This document shows, piece after piece, positions 32,840 to 43,964 of a stretch of DNA of 64,000 bases. Every line of letters starts with the position of its first letter. The stretch's first letter is position 1. The stretch is taken from positions 153,966 through 217,965 of the forward strand of contig CAMXCT020002702.1 in assembly GCA_947184155.2 (NCBI GenBank), given 5' to 3'. The notes under the pieces were generated by a model. It had not been told where the DNA came from. It saw nothing but the letters and a program-made list of their open reading frames with translations, and did not search any database. Position numbers and translations under genes: made by a program. The DNA is from Cladocopium goreaui (Eukaryota > Sar > Dinophyceae > Suessiales > Symbiodiniaceae).

Positions 32840-33301
32840 AATATCTCTGTACTCAACATTGTATGAGGCAATTTTGGCAATCATGGGCATAGGCGATGGA
32901 GTTCCTGACAAAAGTGGTAAGCGAGAGTAAAATAAGTATCAACGGCTGAGCTGCATGTGATGTTGTGTTGCAGTTGCGTTTCATGTGTGATTTGCGTTCT
33001 ATTGTATAAGAGGTTTTGTGACTTTGGCTAGAAAGAAAGAGAGAGAGAGAGAGTAGGAAACCAGGAAGCTTGGTGATTTTGGCCGAGAGTGAGAGAAAGT
33101 GCCTGGAGAATCACTAGAGAGCATTGGAAAGAGTTAGAAGGAAAGTGGGCTGTACGGCAGGGTGCTGCATAGGTCCATATTGAAAGTAAGAAAGAGTAAC
33201 ATCTCGACAGGTTGGTCAGGTTGTAGATGATTCTGGACGCACGGAGTGCACAGTGCGTGGTGCTACTGAGCCTGGCGTCATGCCTGGAGATGACAGTTTG
33301 A

Positions 33302-33615
33302 GTTAAGAAAGATTGGCATGAGAACCACGGAGGGTTGGTGACCAGGTTTAGTTGCCACAGAATTGAGAAAGATCGGCATGAGAACCCGGAATGGTCAGTA
33401 GCCTTGGTTTAGTTGCCACAGAGTTGAGAAAGATTGGCATGAGAACCCGGAATGGTCAGTAGCCTTGGTTTAGTTGCCACAGAGTTGAGAAAGATCGGCA
33501 TGAGAACCCGGAGGTTGGTGACCAGGTTTAGTTGCCATAGATTGGAAAACGTTGGCATGAGAACCACGGAGGGTCGAGTTTGCTTTGTCAGTGACCTTGG
33601 TTTAGTTGCCACATT
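33302..33615. repeat. 60-bp tandem repeat in copy 2, about 5 units
   Basis: Same unit as 17876-18305 in inverse orientation (TTTAGTTGCCACAGAGTTGA, GGCATGAGAACC). Fewer units than copy 1, so the array changes in length between copies. Confidence 0.85.
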
Positions 33616-34647
33616 TGCAATGTAATGCGTGAATAATTGAACACCTGAGGTTCAGTAGTGTGCAGGAGCAGTGGAGCTTGACGGATGTTTGCACTGACTG
33701 GTGACCTTGAGATTGAAGCCTGAAGCATTGTTGTTTGCCTGGCAGTGTAGGTACTAGAGTGCTGAGAGAGAGAGATAGGAACCGTCATGTCACTGGAGGC
33801 ACAGTGGAACTTGGTGTTGAGACTGTGAGTTGACAACGGAGTGAGCTGTGTTTGCCTGTTTGGGAAAGTTGGTTTGATTTGTCAGATGCATCAGGTAACC
33901 TAGGATGTAGTTTGAACTGCAGTTGTGAGTGCGTTTGATTGGGATATGTAGCGAGTCATTGGAAACGACCTGAACTGTGTAGGTAGTGGAAACTGTTTGA
34001 ACTGTATTTTGAAACGAAACAGGAAACTTTGTGAGTTTGTTTTTCATGTTTTTGACCGGAGTTTGAACAGTTTTGCAGTGTCGCAGGCAGGTCAGGTATG
34101 ACTTACGTCCTTTGGATTGGTGCAGTTGTGTGTGACACCTGGTACAGATGCAGAGAGGGTCCAATATGCCTGAGGCAGGTAAGTACTCTGAAGTTGTTGT
34201 CAGACTGACTGGACTTTATGTGAAGACAACTTGAATGTAAGTATTCCCTTTTGGCTTAGAGCAATCATACCGTACCTCTCTAGATGGATGGACGAGCATG
34301 GAGGTTTCTGCAAGCCAAGTTTGGCTGTGAGACGAGCTCTATGGTCTTTATAGCAATGGTTGCCAGTGTAGTTTGCCTACGATGGTTGTGGCATTTCCTT
34401 TGGTAGAGATGTAGTTTGAGAGCAAGATGCTTGTGATGTTGTTCGACTCCGGAAAGGTTTCCTTTGCGAACCTGGGTCATGTTGAGTGGACATCTTGTAC
34501 TACCAGAAGGCTGGCATGGAGTTCTGCGAGATCTACAGCACTGGAGCTTTGCAGAGGATCCTGAGAGGAAGTAAAGCGGTAGTATAGTTTGTGCGTTTGC
34601 GTGTTGCTCAGAGTGAAAAGCAAGAGAGGGAATCTGGGATTTGAGAT

Positions 34648-34851
34648 TTGCAATTTTCTTTTGAGTTGAAGAGTTTTGACTTACAACAGAAAAGAAAAGA
34701 AATGGGCTGGATGGCAGAGGCGCTGCATAGGTCCATAGGGAACTGGACGGCAGGGGCGATTACGACTTGCATAGGTTCCAAAAGGAAAAGAAAAGTTGTA
34801 GAAAGTCAAAACGTGGACCAGATTGCAAGACGTTGCAAGGTTCACACATGA
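34648..34851 (+). CDS. 67-codon basic ORF, identical in both LTR copies
   Basis: Begins MQFSFELKSFDLQQKRKEMG and has a basic patch (GSKRKRKVVESQNV). It is identical in protein and DNA to 16836-16633, so coding cannot be separated from conservation of the RNA or DNA. It overlaps the first 42-bp motif. Confidence 0.25.
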   Translation: MQFSFELKSFDLQQKRKEMGWMAEALHRSIGNWTAGAITTCIGSKRKRKVVESQNVDQIARRCKVHT

Positions 34852-35187
34852 GCTAGATTGCAGACGTGCATAGGCTCAGAGAACAGATTTAAGTAGAAGA
34901 GAAAGAGACGTAGGGAACTGGACGGCAGGGGCGATTACGACTTGCATAGGTTCCGAAACGTGAGACTGACTGAAATGAATGTAAATGTGCTGTCAGTTTG
35001 TAGCTCGACATACTGTCTAAGTGAGAGACGAAGTATGGAGCTGTCTATTATGCTGGACTTGACGTGACATTTTGTCTGGACTTCTCATGTCTGTGTAGGT
35101 TTCATTCCACCGTTGCTGTTTACTATAAGACAACTTTGGCTCAGTGTTTTTGCATTTCAGCTGCCCTCGTAATAGCTTTGAGATAGT

Positions 35188-35577
35188 ATGGCATCAACGG
35201 CAATGGAATCCATTCGTCTTTGGTTGGCATTGACTCCTAAGCAGTTTGAGGACTTGAACAATGGCAAGGAGATTCAGCCTGACGAATATTCCAAGAGATT
35301 TGGACTACGAAAAGACCCGGTTGCTGCCGTCGAGCGTGCTCAGTACTTTAACGACTGGACACCGGAAGGTCCAAAGGGTGAGTTTTGTGCCAAAGACTAT
35401 GTTCTGGTCGAGGTCGAGGTGACCGCCATCGGCTATCTTCAGAAAGCCGAGTCGGGAGTTCTCTTGAAATATAAGCCCAACGAATACCGTTGGCAGGGAA
35501 CAATGAAATCCGTAGAGTTCGACCAGTACGGAAACTTGTTATACAAGTTTTCCACGGAGGCTCACCAGATCATCTGA
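35188..35577 (+). CDS. 129-aa conserved protein of the LTR element, copy 2
   Basis: Same protein as 15906-16295 apart from one Ser for Ala at about residue 90. Ten of eleven base differences are silent, so the protein is under constraint in both lineages. It is preceded by a leader and followed by about 600 bp of non-coding sequence into which the nested retroelement inserted. Function unknown; a role in the element's cycle is inferred only from selection and position. Confidence 0.82.
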   Translation: MASTAMESIRLWLALTPKQFEDLNNGKEIQPDEYSKRFGLRKDPVAAVERAQYFNDWTPEGPKGEFCAKDYVLVEVEVTAIGYLQKAESGVLLKYKPNEYRWQGTMKSVEFDQYGNLLYKFSTEAHQII

Positions 35578-36185
35578 GCACAGAGGAAATATCCTCTCTA
35601 GGTATAAGTTTTTTTGTAATGGCTCCAGGTCGGGTGGTAGTGCTAGGCTTGGAAGCCGACGATAGCTGCGGGGAGAAATGCAAAAGCTGTGGTGAAAGAG
35701 CTGTCAAGCTGAGATTGGAGTGAGATGACAATTTTTGGATGTCTTGGAATTTCAGAATTTTGGACGATTTCGGACTGGACGGAACTTGGACTTGTGGAAC
35801 TCAGTTTGTGTGATTTTCTGTCAGCTGTCACGAGTTTTGCATGAGTTTTCATTTTTGCTGCATGACATGTCTATGGGTTTTGTGCGCAGAAACCACTGTG
35901 ATCTGTTTTGCAGTTTTGTGAAGAGTTGTGCCAATGCATGCAGACAGTTGGATTTGGATTGAGCTTGCGGTTTACCACAAGTTTGCACTATTTTTGTTTT
36001 GGTCTGAGACATTGGAGTTTGATCGATCACATATTACCTGTCAAGATGTGCGGCACGCATCTTGGGGTAGTATTGAGTGTGATCTTTGTCGGAAGTGCAA
36101 TTCATCTGTTAAGGTGTGAGTCACGCACCTTAGGATGAGCAAGAGAGAGTTGGTGCTTGGCATGGCATGAAGTGGCTGATTTGTG

Positions 36186-36614
36186 CACGTCCTCTTTGGC
36201 ACAAAGATGATTGCATTATTGTTGGGGTCAATGGTGTTTTGCATGGTAATGCAAAACATGTGGATCTGCTGCGTCTGTTGGGTTTGATCCAAGGGTTCTA
36301 AAAACCTGAATGTCAAATTGAACAGTTATTTTAATGTACTGTATGTACAACCTACCTTGTGGTCCGTCCTTCAAAAGGCTGATCTCCATAGGCGGTGAAC
36401 CTTTTGTTGAAACATGATTACAACAACCATTCCAAGGTCACCTGCCTTTTTTCTCTGTTCAATTTTTCCTGGTTAAAAAAAATCAACCTTGTTTTTATCA
36501 AACCTGGTTGTTGTTTGTTTTGTCAAACACCTGACAAACTATGCAAACAAACACGTTGATTTCCATTGACACACGAGATCAATTTTTATATCTCGCCTTT
36601 CTGTCAAGTGGGCT
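36186..36614 (+). repeat. Split direct repeat A1
   Basis: Starts CACGTCCTCTTTGGCACA, ends TTTCTGTCAAGTGGGCT. Matches A2 with essentially one extra A in A2. Forms the left terminus of the element. Confidence 0.92.
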
Positions 36615-36972
36615 GATGCATGATCAAAGAGTGAACGTACACCTGATCGCATTGCCTCGCGTTGCCCCGGGGGTCAATGGTGGAAACCCAAAGGGAAACA
36701 AAAGAGAGGCAGACCATGGGGGTTGGAACAAGCCACAACCATTGGATAGACCACGCACTGGAGACAAAGAACCAGCCAAAGTTCCTGAAGAGCTCAAGGG
36801 CCCGAAACTCAGAACGTCGGAAAGAAAACCTATGTGCTGGCATCACAAATTGAGCAAGGGTTGCAACAATCCCACAAAAAATGGCAGGTGCAAGTTTGGA
36901 TACCACACATGCATGAAATGTTTGCGTCTGAAGCATGGTGCAGCAGCTTGCCACGCCAATGGGACTTCGTGA
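36615..36972 (+). pseudogene. Gag C-terminal part with Cys/His finger
   Basis: The frame is open from within A1 but Gag-like sequence starts after it. It ends in a finger KPMCWHHKLSKGC ... GRCKFGYHTCMKCLRL, matching the finger at the end of the gag at 60794-62014. The N-terminal two thirds of Gag are missing. The stop is TGA followed by CCA; the methyltransferase frame continues in phase directly after it. Confidence 0.7.
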
Positions 36973-37916
36973 CCAAAGATCGAGACCACCATGACAGTGC
37001 CTTGCAGTGGTGGCTTGGAGACGACATCAGGCGCCAGTTTTGTGGATGCATGTGAAGAGGCCGTTTTGAGCCCTGAAGTTTTGCCGAAATTTGTCGGACT
37101 GCAATCAACAGAAACATGTTGGCTTAGTGGTCGAAATTTTTCTGGAACTTGCAGACCCAGCAAAGCCTGTCGGAAGTATGGGCTACGTGCGTTGCCAGTT
37201 GACAAAGACCTTAAAAGGGCAGAACACTGTGCGGTCGCAAACTATGACCTGACGGACCCAGAGCGATATGCAACGTTGGTCACGGTGTTGTAGGCTGAAA
37301 AAGGACATGTTGGTGCACGCCCACTGTGCGCCTACCTGCGGTACTGCCTCGCGTGCAAGAGGCAGCAAGGTGGCAGGCATTCCGTTACACAAACAACCAC
37401 AACCTCTCCGTAGTGATGACCACCCAGACGGTCTCCCAAATCTTGGTGACGCTGAGCGCAATCGACTTGATAGTGCAAACAGGTCTTACAAGGCCACAGC
37501 GAGCTTGCTCTTGATGGGATAAGTCGTCTAGGCTCTGGTCGTTTAACCCTCTCAAGCCGAACGAGAACATGCTTGCGTCTCTGGCCGTGCGATGGTGGAA
37601 ACCTACGGTCCAGAATGGGACAACTTTTACATGCAGTTTCAGAGTTTGGGCATTACGCAACAACAGTCATACCTCTCAATTGTGACAATTCGCAATCCAT
37701 GTTCTCTGAACTGCCTAAAGGTGCAAAGAACACATCCCGAGTTGTGCAGCGGGGTTTTTCCAGGGATGCTTTGAGAGCCGCGTTTGGAAATCAAGTGCTC
37801 ATACATCAAGATCTTTGTCATGGACAAGACTTTGAACGAATCACGGTTGGGGTGCCGAGGGACCCAATCGAGTTCATGAAAGAGGCCCAAAACGCAGGTC
37901 ACCCTAGAGGGCATTA
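36973..37916 (+). pseudogene. C5-methyltransferase-like domain and linker of Pol
   Basis: In phase with gag after one TGA. Motif I-like FSGTCRPSKACRKYGLR, then LPVDKDLKRAEHCAVANYD, then (after a frameshift near 37290) HCAPTCGTASRARGS with the motif IV Cys, PLRSDDHPDGLPNLGD, and a TAA at about 37520 that truncates the region before motif VI. The linker IEFMKEAQNAGHPRGH is still readable near 37870. Several frame breaks make it non-functional. Confidence 0.65.
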
Positions 37917-38099
37917 GCAATAAAGGCAAACCTTGAATTGGAGGAGCATGAACTCTTTGCACACAGAGCTCAAGTTTTCAAAGGTTGACTACAGAAGGCG
38001 GCCGAACTAAGGCAAGCAGAAACTAAACTCCATGCTGGACTCCCACAGCACTTGCGACAAATTCTTGCAAGGAAGAAGCTCTACTCTGGAAACATCTGC

Positions 38100-39745
38100 T
38101 TGTCAGCTTAGATTACGGTGATGCAAAAATCGTCGATGAAATCATTTCTGGTTTTTCCTTGACGGGATGGGAGAGTGAGAGTGGTGTGTTTAACAAAAAA
38201 AGTCAGACCTGCGGGCATGACTGTGGAGCAGCTGCAGGGAGTTGCGTTGGGCCTCAATGCTGCGGTGGTGGGAAGCTTGAAACAAGGCCAGTGGACAGAT
38301 TTGGACGCCAGTGCTTTGGCTGAGACTGAGATCGAAGTAGACAAAGGCTGGTTATCCCAGTGCAACAAGTTGACATGAAGAACCACTTCGTGGCAAAGCG
38401 TCTTTTTGCCATCCAACAAAAGGGCAAGATGCGTCTAATAGACGATTCTTCTGCTTGTGGCGTAAATGCCACGGTGGGCCTTCCAGAAAAGCTGCGAGTG
38501 GAGTCGGTGGGCCAGGTGGTGGCCATTATTCCCTCCATGATGCGCTTCAGGCAGACCTTGAGCAGGCTTCCATGGACGGGACGGACTTTTGACTTGAAAG
38601 CTGCGTACAAGCAATTTGGGGTGAGCTTGGATGAATCGAACAGACTAAAGATTGCAATAAAGTCTGGCCAGAGTGATGTGAGCTTCTACAACTTCTTAGC
38701 CTTTCCTTTGGAGCAACCGGAAGTGTTGTGGCGTTCTTGAGGATAGCTGCTGCGCTGTCCTTCATAGGGACCCGTGGCTTGCTGATTTGCTGGTCGATCT
38801 TCTTCGACGACTTTACGGCGGTTGCTCCTGAGAAAGTCGCCGGAAACACGCAGCTTTATATAGAGTTCTTGTTCCGACTCCTTGGGGTGAATTTTTCTGC
38901 CGAGGGCGACAAGGCCCCACCTTTTGCACCTCTTTCAAATCGCCTGGAATGCAGTTTGACTTGGACAGAATTGGACGAGGTTCTGTTTCTCTTAGTCATA
39001 CGGCTGCAAGGAGAGGCGAGCTGCTGGAGCACATAGGCAACATGCTCTATGTGGATGGACCAGGTGCTGGCCCAAAAGAGCTGGAAAGACTACATGGAAG
39101 GTTGGTTTGGTTTAACTCTTTTGTCTTTGGCCGTACTTTGAAGGCAGCTGTGAGTGTTGCCTCTTAGTAGGCAAGGGCCAGCGCTCCGAAAGTCGGCGTT
39201 GCAGGGCCACTCAAAGATGCGCTTGTCATTTTGCAAGAAGAACTGGCCAAGGACGAACCCGTCACAATCAACAGTGCTACAACAAAGACTTGGACAATAT
39301 AAGCGGATGGTGCTTTCGAACCAGATGGTGAGATAAGAGCTTCAGTGGGGGCTGTGCTGTCAACCCGGATGGTCTAGTAGTGGAGCGCTTCGGTTTGAAG
39401 CTGCCTGACAGTTTGACGTCTAAATTTGAGAAGGACAGTAAGCACCCAGTATATGAGCTCGAAATCTTCCCCATCTTGCTGGCCTTGCGTGTTTGGCAAA
39501 GGCACTTTCTCAACGCCCAAATAGTATTCTATCTGGTTAACGATGCGGCTCGGAGTCGAATGATCAGAGCTGAAGGGTCAACTAGACTTACACAGAGCCT
39601 GATCTCTGAGTTCGTAAAGCTTGAGAAACAACTAAGAGTTTTCCTTGGTTCGCCAGGGTTCCTACTGCCGGCAACCCAGCAGATGATGCCTAGAGGCCTA
39701 ACTTCAACGCCCCATGGTTGGTTGGAGTACCCAGGCCTGAACTAG
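38100..39745 (+). pseudogene. Reverse transcriptase and RNase H, decayed
   Basis: RT motifs across three frames: KMRLIDDSSACGVNATVG, GRTFDLKAAYKQFGVSLDE, FYNFLAFP, then FFDDFTAVAPEKVAG, where FDD takes the place of the YxDD box (catalytic Asp pair kept), then LLGVNFSAEGDKAPP. An RNase H-like region follows: DGAFEPDGEIRASVGAVL, YELEIFPILLALRVWQRHFL, and a typical tail (NPADDA). Frameshifts lie near 38350, 38710, 38950 and 39290. It is the polymerase of the split-repeat element. No integrase or recombinase follows before B1. Confidence 0.72.
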
Positions 39746-39769
39746 TGTTGCCAGCTCAGTTTTGTCAGT

Positions 39770-40250
39770 CGGGGAATGTAAGGAGCTGCAACCATACTGC
39801 GGCGGTCAAAAACCTTTTCCAGTCTTGGAGAAAAAATTTGAATGCCAATTTGACTGGAATCGTATCCAGAAGCCTGGCACCTTCTTTCTCCTTCGAAGTC
39901 GGATGTACACTCCGATTGATGAACTTCCCCCGTGTGACTTGAGAATTTTTCTGGCGACAAAAAAGGACCGCAGTGAATCCATGCACTGTTGCTTGTTATC
40001 GAGTTGCATGTCCTTTTTTGTGGTGCTGTATTTTGTGACCTCGTTTATTTTTTGTGACCTCGTTTTTTGTGGTTTCTTTTACTGCGAGTTTCACGGAGGT
40101 CAGAATATATGTCAGCACGACGTATCGCGTACGCGTGGTTTATATGTTTACTCTTGTTCCTCGCGTATTGCGTTTCAACTCTCCGGTTTTTGTCTCCCTT
40201 TTCTCAAACCCTTTTATGCAGTTCCACTGTCCATTGGCCCCAAAAATAAG
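39770..40250 (+). repeat. Split direct repeat B1
   Basis: Starts GGGGAATGTAAGGAGCTGCA, ends CCCCAAAAATAAG. Near-identical to B2. The B1/A2 junction AATAAG|CACGTCC joins the right and left element ends, as in a circular intermediate. Confidence 0.92.
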
Positions 40251-40680
40251 CACGTCCTCTTTGGCACAAAGATGATTGCATTATTGTTGGGGTCAATGGT
40301 GTTTTGCATGGTAATGCAAAACATGTGGATCTGCTGCGTCTGTTGGGTTTGATCCAAGGGTTCTAAAAACCTGAATGTCAAATTGAACAGTTATTTTAAT
40401 GTACTGTATGTACAACCTACCTTGTGGTCCGTCCTTCAAAAGGCTGATCTCCATAGGCGGTGAACCTTTTGTTGAAACATGATTACAACAACCATTCCAA
40501 GGTCACCTGCCTTTTTTCTCTGTTCAATTTTTCCTGGTTAAAAAAAAATCAACCTTGTTTTTATCAAACCTGGTTGTTGTTTGTTTTGTCAAACACCTGA
40601 CAAACTATGCAAACAAACACGTTGATTTCCATTGACACACGAGATCAATTTTTATATCTCGCCTTTCTGTCAAGTGGGCT
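40251..40680 (+). repeat. Split direct repeat A2
   Basis: Copy of A1 placed directly after B1. Followed by 86 bp of unique sequence before B2, which contains two inverse-like phrases (AAAATACCCACTCC and CCCACCCAAAACC). Confidence 0.92.
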
Positions 40681-40766
40681 AAAATACCCACTCCAAAACA
40701 CAGGGAATCTTTCCTTTTCGTTTACCCACCCAAAACCTGGGAAATCCATGTTTTCTCCCACCCTGG

Positions 40767-41246
40767 GGGGAATGTAAGGAGCTGCAACCATACTGCGGCG
40801 GTCAAAAACCTTTTCCAGTCTTGGAGAAAAAAATTGAATGCCAATTTGACTGGAATCGTATCCAGAAGCCTGGCACCTTCTTTCTCCTTCGAAGTCGGAT
40901 GTACACTCCGATTGATGAACTTCCCCCGTGTGACTGAGAATTTTTCTGGCGACAAAAAAAGGACCGCAGTGAATCCATGCACTGTTGCTTGTTATCGAGT
41001 TGCATGTCCTTTTTTGTGGTGCTGTATTTTGTGACCTCGTTTATTTTTTGTGACCTCGTTTTTTGTGGTTTCTTTTACTGCGAGTTTCACGGAGGTCAGA
41101 ATATATGTCAGCACGACGTATCGCGTACGCGTGGTTTATATGTTTACTCTTGTTCCTCGCGTATTGCGTTTCAACTCTCCGGTTTTTGTCTCCCTTTTCT
41201 CAAACCCTTTTATGCAGTTCCACTGTCCATTGGCCCCAAAAATAAG
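40767..41246 (+). repeat. Split direct repeat B2
   Basis: Copy of B1 forming the right terminus; ends AATAAG and is followed directly by LTR-element sequence (ATCTGCATGG). Confidence 0.92.
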
Positions 41247-41281
41247 ATCTGCATGGTCATTATAGGGATTGTCAAGTTGAA

Positions 41282-42504
41282 TTGCAGATTATGCCCAAGC
41301 TGTATTTGGGCCCCGGCTTATCCCAGCGGGTGCATCAGGCCTTGTCTAGGAGACTCGAGCAATTCATGGCAGCGAACGTTGCCGGTTCCGTAACTCCAGC
41401 AGCCCCAGCAGCTCCATCGACGTGTCTGAGAATCCAGCGCTATCGGCGCCAGCGTTACCGGCGCAGACAGGAGTGACTGAGACGGATTCCGAGAAAGAGA
41501 AAGATCAGGATACTGTCTATGTGGATGGAGAAGAGAAGGAAGAGAAGGAAGAGAAGGAAGAAGGAGATGCTGGAAGATATGATGACAGATCGAGATCTCC
41601 GAGGTTGAGAAGGCATCATGAGTCCTTTGACCCCAATGAGGCGGCTGACTTGTTGAGTTCTACCACAGGCTTGGCTGTGGGAATCACGTCCATGGTCGCT
41701 GCGTTGAAAGGATCGACGGACAAACTTGAGATCCTGATTAAGAGCACCCATACTCTGCAGTCTGACCTTTGCAGATCCCTGGAAGCCGTTGGAGAAGCCG
41801 TCACCAACATGGCTCGTGCATCTGAGTCCCTTGCTGCGGGGGTGAATCACAACACCAGCAGGGTTGGTGCAATGGTAGGTGAACTTACCAAGCTCAAGAA
41901 GCATGTTGAGTGGTCGCTTGACGCTTCGATGAAGGACACACTCAGAGACAACAAGAAAGGGCGCCTGGAAAGGGATCAGTCGTTACAAGACATCATGTCT
42001 CAACTCCAGGAGAGCATGGATAAACTCCAGGAGAACCTCAAGCTAGTGGCAGAAAGAATCGAAAGGGCAACGCCACCGGCAGAAATCAGGGGAACGCCAC
42101 CGGCAGAAATTCCCCCGGCGTATGACCCGCCATTGGCACCTATGGATCCGCCATTGGCTCCTATGACTCCAGCCATGGCACCAGCTGGACCCGGCACAAG
42201 TGTTCCACCGCCTCCGGCGATTCCGCCAAGGCCGGCAATTCCAGCACCACCAACATTGCAGACGGTGCGATTTGCAGGGTATAGCCCGGCGCGGATGGGC
42301 GAAGTTCCGATGAGCTATCCCCTGGGTTTGGAGGTTAAGGACATGAAGTCGCCACCTACTCAGGTGATCGAGGAGGTCACGGGACGTGTCAGAGCTGTTT
42401 CACCCACACCACGTCACGATCCTCTGACGGGGACCGCAGCGTTCTCCCCTCTGGGGTATATGCAGATTCAGGGGACGCGGGAATACCGCAGGGTGTACCC
42501 CTGA
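41282..42504 (+). pseudogene. Coiled-coil/proline-rich ORF of the LTR element, copy 2 (frameshifted)
   Basis: Homologue of the 401-aa protein. The conserved start (MQIMPKLYLGPGLSQR) is at 41282, but a 19-base deletion near 41420 shifts the frame, so the original start gives only 64 residues. From the Met at 41422 a 360-residue frame is open to the conserved C-terminus (GTREYRRVYP, 42504). It keeps the helical core and TPPAE repeats, with a longer Glu/Lys run (EEKEEKEEKEE). It may be expressed from the inner start, or be dead at full length. Confidence 0.7.
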
Positions 42505-43485
42505 TATCTATCCCTGAGCAGAGTGCCAAAGGCACTGGAATTCGCCTGGTTTAACGACAAGAGAATAGTTGATTTTATCAGCTCGAGGTTCACTTGTTGT
42601 TTTCAGAAATGACGGCATGGCTGAGCGCAGGCATCGGATTTGAGTTTAAAAGGGGGTGAGACACACCGAGTGACGCAGTAGATATGGTTTTGTCTGCATA
42701 TTTTTGGTTTTGGTTTGAAGTTCGTTTCGCTGTCATATGTCTCTCAATGACGATAGCGAGAGCAACGTTCTTGAAGGCATTCAGAACTCGGAGTTGCTAG
42801 CAGATCTGAGGGAGACATCATGAAGAAAAGTTGAAGTTGTTCTTGATTGGCTTGATTGCGATATTTCTCATGTTTGAGTTGTTGTGTACATGACTTGCGT
42901 TTTGTTTCTTGAGACATGGAACTTGATGTTGTGAGTGTTTTTACAAACATTTGGTATAATTGTGTTGTCATGGCACATGATGAGAACCTGGGAAGAAACT
43001 CGGACGGAATCTGAGTCTAAGTAATGGAAAAATCTTCCAGGGGAATCTGATGCCATGATTGTAGACACATTGCACTTTCATGTCATGATATAGACTCAAA
43101 CAAGACATATCACACCTCCGAGATCTTTAGGATGGATCAGACGTTGAAAGGGGGACGGCGATCTATGCGATGATGAAGCTGTGAGAGATGTTTTGCTAAA
43201 ATGTCCCTCACCGCTTCCTCATTCCGTGCCAATCTTAGCTAGTCCTGACCCTGACGGAGAGAGAGTCTCATTCAGAACATTTTGAATTTGTTGTGCAGTG
43301 ACTGTGAACTGTACTTCACTTGCTCTGAATTTGAGATGAGTTGCATGAGTGATATTACTTCACTTGCGTTTTCTTTTCATACGCCTACCTTCTACACGGA
43401 GGTGCGGATTAGCTGAAACAGTTGGCCTTTGGTTTTCGTGTTGACTCCGATCATGCGGCGTTAGGTTTCGTCTTGGGTCTCGTGT
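42505..43485 (+). other. 3' internal region of copy 2 without genes
   Basis: Corresponds to 14056-13080 in copy 1. No sense ORF of note; ends in a GT-rich run (43480-43530). Confidence 0.5.
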
Positions 43486-43734
43486 GTGTGTGTGTTTGTT
43501 TTGTTTTGTTCTGTTGTTGCTGTTTTGTTTGTTGTAGGAAGACAACAGCACTGTAGATATATCGGTATCGACGCCATGGTTTATCCGAGGAACTGGATTT
43601 TGGAAGACGAGCTTAGTACTGGAAAGACTTTAGGAGTCTTTGGACTGAGTCTGGTATTCCAACATCTGGCTTTCGCAACAGAGAAGATTTTGAATTTGGA
43701 AGCTACGACATTATGCATGAGTCGAACAAGATGA
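43486..43734 (+). CDS. Small hydrophobic ORF of the LTR element, copy 2
   Basis: 82 codons, homologous to 12852-13079. A hydrophobic segment is followed by MVYPRNWILEDELSTGK. The first third is driven by the GT-rich run and may not be coding; the part from MVYPRNW (43576) looks more protein-like. Just upstream of the polypurine tract. Confidence 0.35.
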   Translation: MCVFVLFCSVVAVLFVVGRQQHCRYIGIDAMVYPRNWILEDELSTGKTLGVFGLSLVFQHLAFATEKILNLEATTLCMSRTR

Positions 43735-43955
43735 GTTTTGGATGATGCTTTATCATCTACCGTGAGTTTTGGAAGTACACGTACTTCTGTTGCAACTTCT
43801 TTGGATATTTTGGTCATGAATGTGACCTGAACCGTGAACGTACTTCTGTGGATATCTTTTGATCATGGATATGATCTGGAACGTGAACATTTTTCCTGTG
43901 GATATTCGAGTGGTATCCATATCTGGAAGCGAGTGAGTGGATGAGATGTCATGTC

Positions 43956-43964
43956 GAAAGGGGG
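43956..43964 (+). promoter_or_regulatory. Polypurine tract of copy 2
   Basis: GAAAGGGGG directly before the LTR start TATGG. Confidence 0.75.

Larger units (their letters stand above)
32840..35187 (+). other. Leader-like internal region of copy 2
   Basis: No long sense ORF over 2.3 kb. Contains the 60-bp repeats, the 42-bp motif twice (34738-34779 and 34913-34954) and a 67-codon frame (34648-34851). A stretch of about 316 bp (34586-34901) shows no difference from copy 1 by eye, while both sides do differ. Confidence 0.5.
36186..41246 (+). mobile_element. Tyrosine-recombinase-type retroelement with split direct repeats (Ngaro/PAT-like), decayed
   Basis: 5061 bp. Layout A1 (36186-36614), gag-methyltransferase-RT/RNase H remains (36615-39745), B1 (39770-40250), A2 (40251-40680), B2 (40767-41246). 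This is the split-direct-repeat order known from Ngaro and PAT elements, which use a tyrosine recombinase and make no target duplication. Aligning with copy 1 of the LTR element gives the empty site: ...TTGTG joins directly to ATCTGCATGG with no duplicated bases. No recombinase ORF remains inside, so it was lost or supplied in trans. The ORFs carry several stops and frameshifts. Confidence 0.85.

Noticed and set aside
39762-40352. 196-codon ORF in repeat B1/A2 as a gene
   Set aside because: It crosses the B1/A2 repeat junction, is low-complexity in the middle, and the B2 copy continues into unrelated sequence.
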